A program made the translations under genes and the position numbers. This document shows, piece by piece, positions 47,094-56,458 of a stretch of 64,000 nucleotides of DNA (positions are counted from its first letter, which is position 1; each line of letters starts with the position of its first letter). Origin of the DNA: Lentzea albida (GTDB taxonomy: Bacteria; Actinomycetota; Actinomycetes; Mycobacteriales; Pseudonocardiaceae); NCBI RefSeq assembly GCF_900111005.1, contig NZ_FOFV01000006.1:372001-436000 (forward strand), written 5' to 3'. The notes under the pieces were generated by a model, which had not been told where the DNA came from, made no database searches, and saw only the letters and a list, made by a program, of their open reading frames with translations.

Positions 47094-47966
47094 TCGGGCG
47101 AACATGTTCTGCGAGCTCTCGTTGCCCGCGTAGATCGACGCGGCGGCCTGCGGTCGTGCACCGTGGTCCGCCGCGAGCTTCCACAGCAGTTCGGTGACGA
47201 GAGCGGCGCCGACGCCCTGACCCCGGACGCCGGGTTCGACGGCCACGAAGTCGACGTAGTACTCCTCGGGTTGCGCCTTGCCCGCGGCGTACCCGAGGAC
47301 GCGTTGGCCGTCCATGGCGACGACGACCGTGCGTTTGGCCGGATCGGATTCGACGAGTTGCTTGCCGGACAGGTAGGTGTGCGGAAAACATCGCTCGTGC
47401 AGGACGGCGACGGCCTCGTGCACGAAGTGGTCGGTCGGGAGGACGCGCATCTCGCGGTCGCTGGGACACTTGGCGTCCCGCAACAGCAACGTGCGCAGGT
47501 CCCCGTTGTCGAGGACGTGGATGGCGCTCGCCTTGCCGGCGCTGAAGGCGTGCCGTTCGGCGAACGCCGCGAGTCGCCGGTGGGCGGTGTGCCCGTAGAG
47601 CTCGAGGTCGGTGATGCCGGTGAAGAGCTCGGTGGCGTGCCGGAACAGGGCGTCGGCGGTCTGGTCCCAGATGCGGCTGCCCGCGGGGTGGTTGACCGGT
47701 ACGTCGACGAACGGCCCGTGCAGCCACGCACGGCCGAGCTCGGCGTCGACCTCCACGCTGAGCATGCCGGTGATGTTGTCGTCGGCGTCGACGGCCACCA
47801 CCGTGCAGTCGGCCCAGCTGGGCTCGAACTCGCCGAGCTCCGCGCGGAGCTCTTCGACTGTCTCACCGAGGTACCCGATGTGGTGCGCGTTGTCGGCCTG
47901 GAGCCGGACCAGCAGCGCCATCGTGGCGCCGAGGTCGCCAGGTTCGGCGAAACGGATGTCGTACAT
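47043..47966 (-). CDS. tandem GNAT acetyltransferase
   Basis: 307 residues with two GNAT-type halves. The C-terminal half carries the acetyl-CoA motif VAVEPGVRGQGVGAALVTELL and YAGNESSQNMFARLGFR; the N-terminal half (about 1-150, CTVVAVDADDNITGMLSVEVD) lacks a clear pyrophosphate loop and may be degenerate. The arrangement resembles mycothiol synthase-like and antibiotic-modifying double GNAT proteins, but MshD-specific residues were not confirmed. ATG 47966; GTG 47981 possible. Confidence 0.85.
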   Translation of the reverse strand: MYDIRFAEPGDLGATMALLVRLQADNAHHIGYLGETVEELRAELGEFEPSWADCTVVAVDADDNITGMLSVEVDAELGRAWLHGPFVDVPVNHPAGSRIWDQTADALFRHATELFTGITDLELYGHTAHRRLAAFAERHAFSAGKASAIHVLDNGDLRTLLLRDAKCPSDREMRVLPTDHFVHEAVAVLHERCFPHTYLSGKQLVESDPAKRTVVVAMDGQRVLGYAAGKAQPEEYYVDFVAVEPGVRGQGVGAALVTELLWKLAADHGARPQAAASIYAGNESSQNMFARLGFRLHIELVSYRHTA

Positions 47967-48043
47967 GGGTGGAATGGTCACTCGCACGGCCGTTCGAAGC
48001 GAGGGAGTTTTCGGCGGTCCCGGGTAACGGACGCGGCGCCCGG

Positions 48044-48049
48044 TAAAAT
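48044..48049 (+). promoter_or_regulatory. -10 element, probable leaderless start
   Basis: TAAAAT eight bases before ATG 48057 fits the actinobacterial TAnnnT -10. No -35 was recognised. Confidence 0.35.
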
Positions 48050-48056
48050 GACGTGG

Positions 48057-48494
48057 ATGTCGTCCGAAGAACTGGCCGTCCGCAGCGCCGAGGCCGAGGC
48101 CAAGGCCCACGCGGGCGACTTCCGGGGCGCCGCCGCCGAGTTCAGGACCCTCGCCAGGGACTACACGCGGACGATGGGCGCGGACGACCCGCAGACCCTC
48201 GCCGTCCGGCTGAACCTCGCACGGGTGCTGGGCACGGCGAGGCAGGTCACGAAGGCCATCGACGTCTGCGAGCGCCTCCTGCGCGACCAGGCCCGCGTCC
48301 TGGGCCCCGAGCACGCCGACGTCCTGGAGACCAGGCAGCTGCTCGCCAACCTGCGCTACCAGTCGGGTGACTCGGAGGGCGCCGCGGCCGAACTGGAGCA
48401 GCTCCACACCGCGCTGTCGCGGCTGTTCCTGCCGACCCACGACCGGATCACGAAGGTCAAGCGCGACATCGCGTTCCTGAAGCGCTCGCCCTGA
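48057..48494 (+). CDS. small TPR-like protein
   Basis: 145 residues, almost wholly helical, with TPR-type repeats (DDPQTLAVRLNLARVLGTARQVTKAI and HADVLETRQLLANLRYQSGDSEGA). Such short proteins act as protein-binding adaptors; no partner can be named. I favour ATG 48057: TAAAAT at 48044-48049 looks like a -10 element and would start transcription about 48056, making a leaderless mRNA. ATG 48048 is in frame but sits inside that element. Confidence 0.8.
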   Translation: MSSEELAVRSAEAEAKAHAGDFRGAAAEFRTLARDYTRTMGADDPQTLAVRLNLARVLGTARQVTKAIDVCERLLRDQARVLGPEHADVLETRQLLANLRYQSGDSEGAAAELEQLHTALSRLFLPTHDRITKVKRDIAFLKRSP

Positions 48495-48622
48495 CCTGGG
48501 AGACATCACTCACACCGGCGTCCTGCACGACGCTGGTATGCCGCCCCACGTTCACCGGCGTCGCAGGCAAAACCACCAGATTCGGGCTTGCAGGGCAGGT
48601 GAGGGTGGGGGACTCTTCTACG

Positions 48623-48961
48623 GTGAGTGAGGAAACGATCCAACTCGATCTCAACGAATCCGGGGTGGCCGTCGACCTGCCCTTGCCGGCGAACAACCGG
48701 GACGGCGTCCAGGGAGTTCCCTACCGGCCGGTCGAATTCCGAGACGATGATCTTCCGTCAGCACTGGAACGCGCTGCTGCCTGGTTGCGGCAGACCCAGG
48801 ACTGGCTGGGCGAACCCGTGGACGTGATCGCAGTTCATCTCGACTACGACGACAGGCACGGCAACCCGTACTACGACCTCAAGTTGCTCTGCAACGAGGA
48901 GGACCTGGCGGGCGTGCCCAAGGTCATGCGAGAACACGAAGGGTCAGCTACCGGTCAGTAG
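48623..48961 (+). CDS. small acidic hypothetical protein
   Basis: 112 residues, acidic, no membrane segment, no family recognised. Coding character is good: third positions are GC-rich and there are coherent blocks such as PYRPVEFRDDDLPSALERAA, WLGEPVDVIAVHLDYDD and YYDLKLLCNEEDL. It lies 24 bases before the acyltransferase gene on the same strand. Start GTG 48623 is uncertain; GTG 48599 is an alternative. Confidence 0.65.
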   Translation: MSEETIQLDLNESGVAVDLPLPANNRDGVQGVPYRPVEFRDDDLPSALERAAAWLRQTQDWLGEPVDVIAVHLDYDDRHGNPYYDLKLLCNEEDLAGVPKVMREHEGSATGQ

Positions 48962-48985
48962 CATTTCCGGCTACCGTTCGGAAGC

Positions 48986-49699
48986 ATGTCGGATCGCGTA
49001 TATCCCCCGGTGATCGCCGCAGCGAAGACCATGTTCAAGGTGCTCGACCTGCGGATCACCGTGGAGGGGGCGCACCACGTCCCGCGCACGGGTGCAGCGG
49101 TGCTGGCGTCGAACCACGTCAGCTACCTCGACTTCATCTTCGCGGGCTACGGCGCGCAGCTCTCGGGGCGCCTCACGCGGTTCATGGCGAAGCACGAGAT
49201 CTTCGCCAACAAGATCGCAGGCCCGCTCATGCGCGGCATGCACCACATCCCCGTCGACCGGAGCGCGGGCCAGGCCTCCTACCAGCAGGCCCTGTCCGCG
49301 CTCCGCACCGGCGAGGTCGTCGGGATCTTCCCCGAGGCCACCATCAGCCGTTCGTTCACGGTCAAGGACATCAAGTCCGGCGCGAACCGCCTGGCGCACG
49401 AGGCCGGCGTCCCGATCATCCCCGTCGCGCTGTGGGGCACCCAGCGCCTGTGGACCAAGGGCCGTCCCAAGAACCTGACCCAGCGGCACGTGCCGGTCAC
49501 CATCCTCATCGGCGAGCCGTTCGAGGCCTCCCCCGGCGACTCCGGCGACGAGGTTCTGCACAAGCGGATGCGTGAACTGCTGGACACCGCGCAGGCGAAC
49601 TACCCGAACGAGCCGGGCGCCTGGTGGGTTCCGAAACACCTGGGTGGCACCGCGCCGACGCCGGAAGAGGCCGCCGCGCTGGACGCCCGCGGGCGCTGA
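48986..49699 (+). CDS. 1-acyl-sn-glycerol-3-phosphate acyltransferase (PlsC-like)
   Basis: 237 residues. The acyltransferase motif I NHVSYLD (NHx4D), motif III FPEATISRS and the VPIIPVALWG motif IV are present; the catalytic His-Asp pair is in motif I. It transfers acyl groups to lysophosphatidate or a related glycolipid acceptor. One short N-terminal hydrophobic region associates it with the membrane. ATG 48986. Confidence 0.92.
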   Translation: MSDRVYPPVIAAAKTMFKVLDLRITVEGAHHVPRTGAAVLASNHVSYLDFIFAGYGAQLSGRLTRFMAKHEIFANKIAGPLMRGMHHIPVDRSAGQASYQQALSALRTGEVVGIFPEATISRSFTVKDIKSGANRLAHEAGVPIIPVALWGTQRLWTKGRPKNLTQRHVPVTILIGEPFEASPGDSGDEVLHKRMRELLDTAQANYPNEPGAWWVPKHLGGTAPTPEEAAALDARGR

Positions 49700-49825
49700 G
49701 CAGGCGATACAAGGTTTCTGCAAGCCGTCCGGGCCATAGTGGCCGTGCGCACGAAGCGGTGAGTCCGCACTGGGGGAACTCATCCTTCGAGCGCACGGGA
49801 CGCGTCCGCACGGTGTGAAGGGGGA

Positions 49826-49844
49826 CCCTCCTCACCGAGGAGGG
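49826..49844. terminator. hairpin between the acyltransferase gene and smc
   Basis: CCCTCCTC (49826-49833), loop ACC, GAGGAGGG (49837-49844). Lies in the 202-base gap between convergent genes and probably terminates both. The rest of the gap shows nothing recognised. Confidence 0.6.
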
Positions 49845-49901
49845 GCACCGGGCTGACGCGGCTCGAACGAAGAGACAGCGGCCGGTGCCGGTCGCCCCCT
49901 C

Positions 49902-52900
49902 TCAGGCCTCTGCTTCCGCCGATTCCGGTGAAGGTTCCGCAGGAGCCTCCTCGGCGGGCGCCGCGGCAGGCTCCGCCGCACGCGCCGGAGCGTCCGCGGA
50001 CGAGCGCAGCCGCTGCGAAATCACCTGCGAGATGCCGTCCCCGCGCATCGAGACGCCGTAGAGGGCGTCCGCGATCTCCATGGTCGGCTTCTGGTGGGTG
50101 ATGATCAGCAGCTGCGAACGGTCCCGCAGCTGCTGGAACAGGCCGATCAGCCGGTGCAGGTTCGTGTCGTCCAGCGCGGCCTCGACCTCGTCCATCACGT
50201 AGAACGGTGAGGGGCGGGCGCGGAAGATCGCGACCAGCATCGCGACCGCGGCCAGCGACTTCTCGCCACCGGACAGCAGCGACAGGCGCTTGACCTTCTT
50301 GCCGGGCGGGCGGGCCTCCAGCTCGATGCCGGTGGTCAGCATGTCGTCGGGCTCGGTCAGCACCAGGCGGCCCTCGCCGCCGGGGAACAGGACCTTGAAG
50401 ACGATCTCGAACTCGCGCGCCACGTCCTCGTAGGCCAGCGTGAAGACCTCGAGGATCTTGTCGTCGACCTCCTTCACGACGGTGAGCAGGTCGCGGCGGG
50501 TGTCCTTGATGTCCTCGAGCTGCGTGGAGAGGAACTTGTAGCGCTCCTCCAGGGCGGCGAACTCCTCCAGCGCGAGCGGGTTCACCTTGCCCAGCAACGA
50601 GAGGTCGCGCTCGGCGCGCTTGGCGCGGCGGGCCTGGGTGTCGCGGTCGTACGGCATCGGCTGCGGCTCGGAGACCTGCTCGCCGCGTTCCTTGGCCGCG
50701 GTGTACTCGGCCATCTCGGCGGCCGAGGCGGGCACCATGACGTCCGGGCCATACTCGTTCACGAGGTCGTCGAGACCGATGCCGAAGTCCTCGGCGATCT
50801 TGGTCTCCAGCTGTTCGATGCGCATGCGCTGCTCGGCGCGCAGGACCTCGTCGCGGTGCACGGCGTCGACGAGCTTCTCCAGCTCGCCGGACATCTCCCG
50901 CACGACGTTGCGCACCTGGGTCAGCAGGAGCTCGTGCTGCTGGCGGCGTTCCTGGGCCTGGTCGCGCTCACGGGCGGCGCGGGCCAGCGAGATCTCGATG
51001 CGTTCGAGCGCCTGCTCACCGCCTCGGACGACGGCCTTGGCGACGACCGCACCGCGCGCACGGTGGGCCGTGGCGCGTGCGTGGCGTTCGCGGGCCTCAC
51101 GCTCAGCGCGTGCGGCACGACGCAGGCCCTCTGCCTTGCCCTGTACGGCCCGAGCGCGCTCCTCGGCCGTGCGCTGCACCAGACGCGCGTCCATCTCGCT
51201 CTGGCGCGCCTGAGCGAGCTCCGCGGACAACGCGTCGCGCTGCTCGGTGTCCGGCTCGTCGTCGAGGGTCTGCTCCTCCTCGGCCATCAGCAGCCGCTCT
51301 TCGAGCTCGCCCAGCTTCATCAGGGCTTCCTCGCGCGACCGCTCGACCTTGGCGCGCTGCTCGCTGATGCGGCTGACCTCGGCCTCCGCCGACCGCACGG
51401 CCGCGGCCATCCGGTTCAGCCGCTCGCCGGAGCGGGCCTGGCGGACCTTGGCCTCCTGCATGGCCTCCTTGACCGCGTCGAGCACCTTGCGGCGGGCCTG
51501 CTGCTCGGCGCGAGCGCCCTCCAACGCGGCGGAAGCGTGCTCCAGCGCCCGTTCCGCGGTCGCGAGCTGCTCCTGCGCCTCGTCGACGGCGGCCTGCACC
51601 TCGATCACGCTCTGGCCCTGGGCACCCGAACCACCGACGGCCCAGTCCGTGCCGAAGAGGTCGCCGTCCCTGGTGACCGCGCGGCCGCTGAACCGCGCCG
51701 CGGAGTCCAGGTCGTCGACGACCGCGAGGCGGTCGAGGGCTCGGGCCAGCGCCGGGCGCAACGCCTCGGGCGCGTGCACGACGTCGATGGCCCAGCGCGC
51801 GCCGTGCGGCAGGTGGCCCCACCCGGAGGTGTCCACAGTGGAATCGTGTGAGCCGATCAGCACGCCGGCGCGTCCGGCGTCCTTCTCCTTCAACAACTTC
51901 AGGGCGGCGAGCGCACCTTCACCGGACGACACCGCGACGGCGTCGGCGATCGGGCCGAGGGCGGCGGCCAGCGCCACCTCGAAGCCCGGCTCCACGGTCA
52001 GCAGCGCGGCGACGGACCCCAGCAGCCCCGGCACGTCCGACGCGAGCAGCGCGCCCGCACCGTCCTTGCGCGTGAGGCCCAGCGAGAGCGCGTCGACGCG
52101 TGCGCGCCACGACGCGATGTCCCGCTCCGCGGTGCGTTCGGCCTTCACGAGCTCCTCGACGCGCTGCCGTGCCGCGTCGTTGGACTGCACGGCCTGGCGG
52201 TGGCGTTCGTCGAGGTCGTTGTCGCCCTCGTCCTCGTAGCCGGTGACCGCCTGCGCCTCGGCCAGTTCGATCGAGGCGAACTCGACGCGTTCGGAGGCCT
52301 CCGCGACCGTGACGGAGAGGCGTTCGATCTCCTCGGCGGTCGCGTTCGTCTTGCTGCGCAACGCCTCCACCTGACCGGAGAGGCGCGCGAGGCCCTCCCG
52401 GCGGTCGGCGATCGCGCGGACGGCGGCGATGTGCGCCTTCTCCGCCTGCGAGACCATGCGCTCCAGTTCGGACCGCGTCTCCACGGCCTCCGCGAGCGCG
52501 ATGCGGGCCTCGGTGACGCCTTCCTGGAGTTCCAGCTCCATCTCGGCGGTCTCCTCGGCCTCGCGGTCGAGGTCGTCGGGGTCCCGGCCGCGGCTCGGCG
52601 CGTCCACGACGTCGGACAGGTGGCGGGCGCGCTCGGCGGCGAGGCGGACGGTGCCGCGGAGGCGTTCCTCCAAAGCGGACAGCCGGTACCAGGTGTCCTG
52701 CGCGGCCTGCAGCTTCGGCGAGTCGGCCGCGACCCGCTCCTCCAGCTCGTTCTGCTGGTACTGCGCGGCCTGCAACGACTTCTCGACCTCGGCGCGGCGC
52801 ACGCGGGCCTTCGCCTCGTCGTGCTCCTCCTGCGCGATGGCCTCGCGCTGCGTCACCAGGTCGTCGGCGAGCAGGCGGAGTTTGCTGTCCCGCAGCTCGG

Positions 52901-53558
52901 ACTGGACGACCTGCGCCCGGCGGGCGATCTCGGCCTGCTTGCCCAGCGGCTTGAGCTGGCGGCGCAGTTCGGCGGTGAGGTCGGTGAGGCGCGTCAGGTT
53001 CGCCTGCATCGCCTCGAGCTTGCGCAGCGCCTTTTCCTTGCGCTTGCGGTGCTTCAGGACGCCGGCGGCCTCTTCGATGAAGGCGCGGCGTTCCTCCGGT
53101 TTGGACTCGAGGATCGCGGCGAGCTGGCCCTGACCGACGATCACGTGCATCTCGCGGCCGATGCCGGAGTCCGAGAGCAACTCCTGGATGTCCATCAGGC
53201 GGCACGAGTTGCCGTTGATCTCGTACTCGGTGGCGCCCTCGCGGAACATGCGGCGGGTGATCGACACCTCGGTGTACTCGATCGGCAGCATGCCGTCGGC
53301 GTTGTCGATCGTCAGCGTCACCTCGGCACGGCCCAGGGGCGCGCGGCCGGACGTGCCGGCGAAGATGACGTCCTCCATCTTGCCGCCGCGCAGGTCCTTG
53401 GCACCCTGCGTGCCCATCACCCAGCGCAGCGCGTCGAGCACGTTGGACTTGCCGGACCCGTTGGGGCCGACCACACAGGTGATGCCGGGCTCGAAGCGCA
53501 GCGTGGTAGCCGAGGCGAAGGACTTGAAGCCCTTCAGCGTCAGGCTCTTGAGATGCAC
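49902..53558 (-). CDS. smc: Chromosome segregation protein SMC
   Basis: 1218 residues. SMC forms the condensin ring with ScpA and ScpB (not in the window). Walker A GPNGSGKS at 31-38 with QGAKDLRGGKMEDVIF, long coiled coils around a hinge near 500-660 (GALLASDVPGLLGSVAALL, DLFGTDWAVGGSG), and the C-terminal ATPase half with signature LSGGEKSLAAVAML and Walker B FYVMDEVEAALDDTN. GTG 53558 (VHLKSLTLKG) fits the family start better than a TTG six codons earlier. A roughly 40-residue Ala/Glu/Pro tail follows the ATPase domain. Confidence 0.97.
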   Translation of the reverse strand: MHLKSLTLKGFKSFASATTLRFEPGITCVVGPNGSGKSNVLDALRWVMGTQGAKDLRGGKMEDVIFAGTSGRAPLGRAEVTLTIDNADGMLPIEYTEVSITRRMFREGATEYEINGNSCRLMDIQELLSDSGIGREMHVIVGQGQLAAILESKPEERRAFIEEAAGVLKHRKRKEKALRKLEAMQANLTRLTDLTAELRRQLKPLGKQAEIARRAQVVQSELRDSKLRLLADDLVTQREAIAQEEHDEAKARVRRAEVEKSLQAAQYQQNELEERVAADSPKLQAAQDTWYRLSALEERLRGTVRLAAERARHLSDVVDAPSRGRDPDDLDREAEETAEMELELQEGVTEARIALAEAVETRSELERMVSQAEKAHIAAVRAIADRREGLARLSGQVEALRSKTNATAEEIERLSVTVAEASERVEFASIELAEAQAVTGYEDEGDNDLDERHRQAVQSNDAARQRVEELVKAERTAERDIASWRARVDALSLGLTRKDGAGALLASDVPGLLGSVAALLTVEPGFEVALAAALGPIADAVAVSSGEGALAALKLLKEKDAGRAGVLIGSHDSTVDTSGWGHLPHGARWAIDVVHAPEALRPALARALDRLAVVDDLDSAARFSGRAVTRDGDLFGTDWAVGGSGAQGQSVIEVQAAVDEAQEQLATAERALEHASAALEGARAEQQARRKVLDAVKEAMQEAKVRQARSGERLNRMAAAVRSAEAEVSRISEQRAKVERSREEALMKLGELEERLLMAEEEQTLDDEPDTEQRDALSAELAQARQSEMDARLVQRTAEERARAVQGKAEGLRRAARAEREARERHARATAHRARGAVVAKAVVRGGEQALERIEISLARAARERDQAQERRQQHELLLTQVRNVVREMSGELEKLVDAVHRDEVLRAEQRMRIEQLETKIAEDFGIGLDDLVNEYGPDVMVPASAAEMAEYTAAKERGEQVSEPQPMPYDRDTQARRAKRAERDLSLLGKVNPLALEEFAALEERYKFLSTQLEDIKDTRRDLLTVVKEVDDKILEVFTLAYEDVAREFEIVFKVLFPGGEGRLVLTEPDDMLTTGIELEARPPGKKVKRLSLLSGGEKSLAAVAMLVAIFRARPSPFYVMDEVEAALDDTNLHRLIGLFQQLRDRSQLLIITHQKPTMEIADALYGVSMRGDGISQVISQRLRSSADAPARAAEPAAAPAEEAPAEPSPESAEAEA

Positions 53559-53618
53559 GCGGGGCAGAGTACCCAAACGCTTGCGGCCGATGCGGGACCC
53601 CGCCGCCGACCTGCGTTT

Positions 53619-54209
53619 CTACGGGCGGAGAGTGACCAGCAACCCGCTCTCGTCCGACACCTCCAGGCGATCGATCTCCTCGACCCGGAACGACGTCGAA
53701 CCGGGAATCCGCTCGTCAGGGGCGTGGTCGGAGCCCCACCAGCCGCCGACCTCCCGCTGGCCCCGCCGGTCGAACACGATGACCTTGCAACGCGCGCCCG
53801 GTTTGACGTCGCCCAGCTTGAACCACATCTCGGTGCCCCAGGACTTGGAGACCATCGACACCTCCCCGTCCACGCCGGTGCCGGGGTCCTTCGCCGCCCA
53901 CGTCGGCGCGGGCGGGGGCTGCAGGAACAGGATCCCGCCGGCCAGCGCGAACGCCACCAGGACGGCGGCGCAGACCAGGGCCACGCGGCGCTGCCGGTTC
54001 GGCTTCGGCGGGCTCGCGGGGACGTCGTCGAGGTGCTCGACGTCCTCCAGCGCCAGGCGGCCGAGCAGGCCCGGCAGCGGGGCCAGCCTCAGCATCTCGG
54101 CCTGGCACGCCTCGCAGGTGCCGAGGTGGCGTTCGAACGCGGCTCGCTCCTTGAGGTCGAGCGAGCCGAAGAGGTAGGCGCCGACGTCGACGGTGTGCTG
54201 GCAGCTCAC
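53619..54209 (-). CDS. ECF anti-sigma factor with zinc-binding motif
   Basis: 196 residues. Zinc-associated anti-sigma (ZAS) motif HxxxCxxC in FERHLGTCEACQAEM, one membrane segment at about 76-97, and an outside C-terminal domain (about 100-196). Holds the adjacent sigma factor until a signal arrives; the signal is unknown. GTG 54209 overlaps the sigma stop (GTGA). The pair lies between smc and acyP, which are usually adjacent. Confidence 0.9.
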   Translation of the reverse strand: MSCQHTVDVGAYLFGSLDLKERAAFERHLGTCEACQAEMLRLAPLPGLLGRLALEDVEHLDDVPASPPKPNRQRRVALVCAAVLVAFALAGGILFLQPPPAPTWAAKDPGTGVDGEVSMVSKSWGTEMWFKLGDVKPGARCKVIVFDRRGQREVGGWWGSDHAPDERIPGSTSFRVEEIDRLEVSDESGLLVTLRP

Positions 54210-54712
54210 GCCCCGGTCACCCCTCTCTCCTCCAGTGCGTCGCGCAGCGCCCTCAGTGCGTAGAAGCAGCGCGACTTGACCGTGCCCGGCGGGATGCCGA
54301 GCGTCCTGGCGGCCTCCGCGACGGTGCGGCGGCGGTAGTACAGCTCGATGACGACCGTCCGGTGCTCTGGCGTGAGCGCTCTGAGCGCCGACGCGATCTG
54401 CCACGTCTGCAGCACGTGTTCGACCTGGTCGCTGACCGGGGGCAGGTCCACCGGTTCGAGCGGCACCTCGGTCGCGCGTGCGTTGCGGCGGCGGTACCCG
54501 GAGATCACCAGGTTCTTCGCGACCGTGTAGAGCCACGGCGCCGCGTCGTCCGGTGTCAGCTCCTCGTGGTGCCGCCACGCGCGGAGCAAGGTCTCCTGCA
54601 CGACGTCCTCCGCCTGCTGGTAGTCACCGTCGACCAGCCGCAGCACGTAGTGCAGCAGCGGGCCTCTCCAGCGGTCGTACAGCTGGATGAGGACGTCTTC
54701 CGAGGAGTCCAC
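54206..54712 (-). CDS. ECF RNA polymerase sigma factor
   Basis: 168 residues. Region 2 with LRLVDGDYQQAEDVVQETLL and RAWRHH, PWLYTVAKNLVISGYRRR, and region 4 with TPEHRTVVIELYYRRRTVAEAARTLGIPPGTVKSR. It resembles the SigL/SigM-type ECF factors. GTG 54712 has GAGGGG a few bases upstream. Partner anti-sigma directly downstream with overlap, so the pair is coexpressed. Confidence 0.92.
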   Translation of the reverse strand: MDSSEDVLIQLYDRWRGPLLHYVLRLVDGDYQQAEDVVQETLLRAWRHHEELTPDDAAPWLYTVAKNLVISGYRRRNARATEVPLEPVDLPPVSDQVEHVLQTWQIASALRALTPEHRTVVIELYYRRRTVAEAARTLGIPPGTVKSRCFYALRALRDALEERGVTGA

Positions 54713-54744
54713 GATCCCCTCTACGCCGTCTTCGCGAGAACGGT

Positions 54745-55035
54745 TCAGCGCTCGATGAAACCGGTCAGGTCGCCCCTGGCGGCCGACCACTGCTCACCGA
54801 CCGATTCGACCTGACCGGGGGTGTCACCCGATCGGAGAGCGTTCAGCAGTTGTTCACAGTTCTCGCGTGACCCCTCGGCCACCACCTCGACCCGTCCGTC
54901 CGGCCGGTTCGAGGCACTCCCGACCAGTCCCAGTTCCAGCGCCCGTGCCCGCGTCCACCAGCGGAAACCGACACCCTGCACCCGGCCGCGCACCCACGCG
55001 TTCAGTCGTACGTCCACGTCCGGATCGTGCCGCAA
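54745..55035 (-). CDS. acyP: Acylphosphatase
   Basis: 96 residues. Hydrolyses acyl phosphates. The catalytic Arg and phosphate loop are in [13 protein letters not shown] and the catalytic Asn in [13 protein letters not shown]. The longest frame begins with TTG 55035; GTG 55017 (VDVRLNAW) is also possible. In related genomes acyP lies directly before smc; here the sigma/anti-sigma pair intervenes. It is 33 bases from the sigma gene and divergent from the CAP gene. Confidence 0.93.
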   Translation of the reverse strand: MRHDPDVDVRLNAWVRGRVQGVGFRWWTRARALELGLVGSASNRPDGRVEVVAEGSRENCEQLLNALRSGDTPGQVESVGEQWSAARGDLTGFIER

Positions 55036-55098
55036 TCACACCAGGTGACCAACGACGCACTCAGGGCTTGTCACCCATTAGTGGTACGGTCCCGACCC

Positions 55099-55824
55099 GT
55101 GAGTGCCCGCAGCCTCTTACTCGGCCTGCTGATCGGTGCGACCGGAATCGGCGGTCTCGCCTTCACCGGAACCTCTCCTCTCGGCATCGGCTTCACCAAC
55201 GCCGCGCAGCAGGAGAGCGCCGACGCGGCGAACCAGCTCGGCACGGGCAACGCAGCCGCACCCAACGGACGCCCCACCCTCGAAGCCACCGGTGCCGGCA
55301 CTCCCCCCGCCTCCTCGTCGTCCTCCTCCGCTCCCACCACCACGACGACCGAGACGACGCCCTCCTCTTCTTCTTCGTCCGCCGCGCCCACCACCACGAC
55401 GACGGCGCCTCCCGAAGCGCCGAAGCCGCCCACGCAGACGAAGGCACCGACCGGCCAAACGCCGGAACAGGCCGTGCTCGCGCTCGTGAACGACGCCCGC
55501 GCCGCGGCCGGCTGCAAGGCCCTCGTGATCGACGACCGCATCACGACCGCCGCGCAGGCCCACAGCACGGACATGGCGAACAAGAACTACTTCTCGCACA
55601 CCTCGCAGGACGGCCGCACGTTCGACGTCCGCATGAAGGAAGCCGGCTACCCGAGGCCGGGCGGCGAGAACATCGCGAAGGGCTACGCCAACGCCCAGGC
55701 CGTCGTGAAGGGCTGGATGGAGAGCACCGGCCACCGCGAGAACATCGAGAACTGCAGCTTCACCACGATGGGCGTGGGGCTGGACACCCGCGGCAACTAC
55801 TGGACCCAGAACTTCGGCCGCTGA
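55099..55824 (+). CDS. secreted CAP/SCP domain protein
   Basis: 241 residues. A hydrophobic N-terminal signal/anchor (SARSLLLGLLIGATGIGGLAF), a Ser/Thr/Pro linker (about 45-120) and a CAP domain: LVNDARAAAGCKALVIDDRI, AQAHSTDMANKNYFSHTSQDG, GGENIAKGYANAQAVVKGWM, STGHRENI and YWTQNFGR. The conserved His and Glu of the CAP cavity are in FSHT, GENI and GHRENI; both cysteines (GC, NCS) may form a disulfide. CAP proteins act at the envelope in bacteria; the exact role is unknown. GTG 55099. Confidence 0.93.
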   Translation: MSARSLLLGLLIGATGIGGLAFTGTSPLGIGFTNAAQQESADAANQLGTGNAAAPNGRPTLEATGAGTPPASSSSSSAPTTTTTETTPSSSSSSAAPTTTTTAPPEAPKPPTQTKAPTGQTPEQAVLALVNDARAAAGCKALVIDDRITTAAQAHSTDMANKNYFSHTSQDGRTFDVRMKEAGYPRPGGENIAKGYANAQAVVKGWMESTGHRENIENCSFTTMGVGLDTRGNYWTQNFGR

Positions 55825-55847
55825 CCGCTTCGAGCAGGGGAAACTTC

Positions 55848-56330
55848 GTGTACGAGAGCCCGGAACCGGACTCGCGCCCGCGCTTGCGCTTGCGCCGGGG
55901 TGCACCGCAGGTCGTGCTGGCCGCTTCAGGCGTCGTGCTGGCGACCGTCTTCGCCGCCGTCGCCTCCCTCGCCGCGGGTTCGGACTCCGCGAACGAGGCG
56001 CCGGCGACCCAGCCCCCGCGCAAGGAGGCCGTGCGCGACGCCCTGAGCATCGTGCCGACGTCCTCCCCGACCTCGTCCGTCGAGCAGACGTCGTCGGTCT
56101 CGGAGACCACGACGACGTCCGAGACCACCACGACGACGAAGAAGACGCGCGTCACGACCATCACGCGCCCCGACGGCACCACGACCACGGTCACGACCGA
56201 GGAACCGCCGCCCGCGAACACGTCGACGACGACCACGACCACCAAGCCCGTGGACCCGACCACCACCACTACCAAGCCGGTGGACCCGACCACGACCACG
56301 AACCCGACCACAACGACTACGCCCTCGTAG
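55848..56330 (+). CDS. single-pass membrane protein with Thr-rich tail
   Basis: 160 residues. A charged N-terminus (VYESPEPDSRPRLRLRRG), one membrane segment (VVLAASGVVLATVFAAVASL) and a long tail made of Thr/Ser/Pro with repeated KPVDPTTTTT units, likely outside and probably glycosylated. No family recognised. It resembles the next gene in order and in the membrane segment. GTG 55848 follows AGGGGAAAC, 23 bases after the CAP stop. Confidence 0.75.
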   Translation: MYESPEPDSRPRLRLRRGAPQVVLAASGVVLATVFAAVASLAAGSDSANEAPATQPPRKEAVRDALSIVPTSSPTSSVEQTSSVSETTTTSETTTTTKKTRVTTITRPDGTTTTVTTEEPPPANTSTTTTTTKPVDPTTTTTKPVDPTTTTNPTTTTTPS

Positions 56331-56458
56331 GGTTACGCCAGTCACCGCCATGTGACGCACTGCTACACGAAGGTGTGGCGGGACTGAGGCGTTGGTTCGT
56401 TTCCGCCGATAACTCGAACGCAAGACCATCCGACCGGGTATCCCACGAGGAGATGGGT

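Noticed and set aside
55280-56330. Repetitive Thr/Ser codons as a tandem DNA repeat or CRISPR-like array
   Set aside because: The repetition follows codons of low-complexity protein tails; there is no constant repeat-spacer structure.
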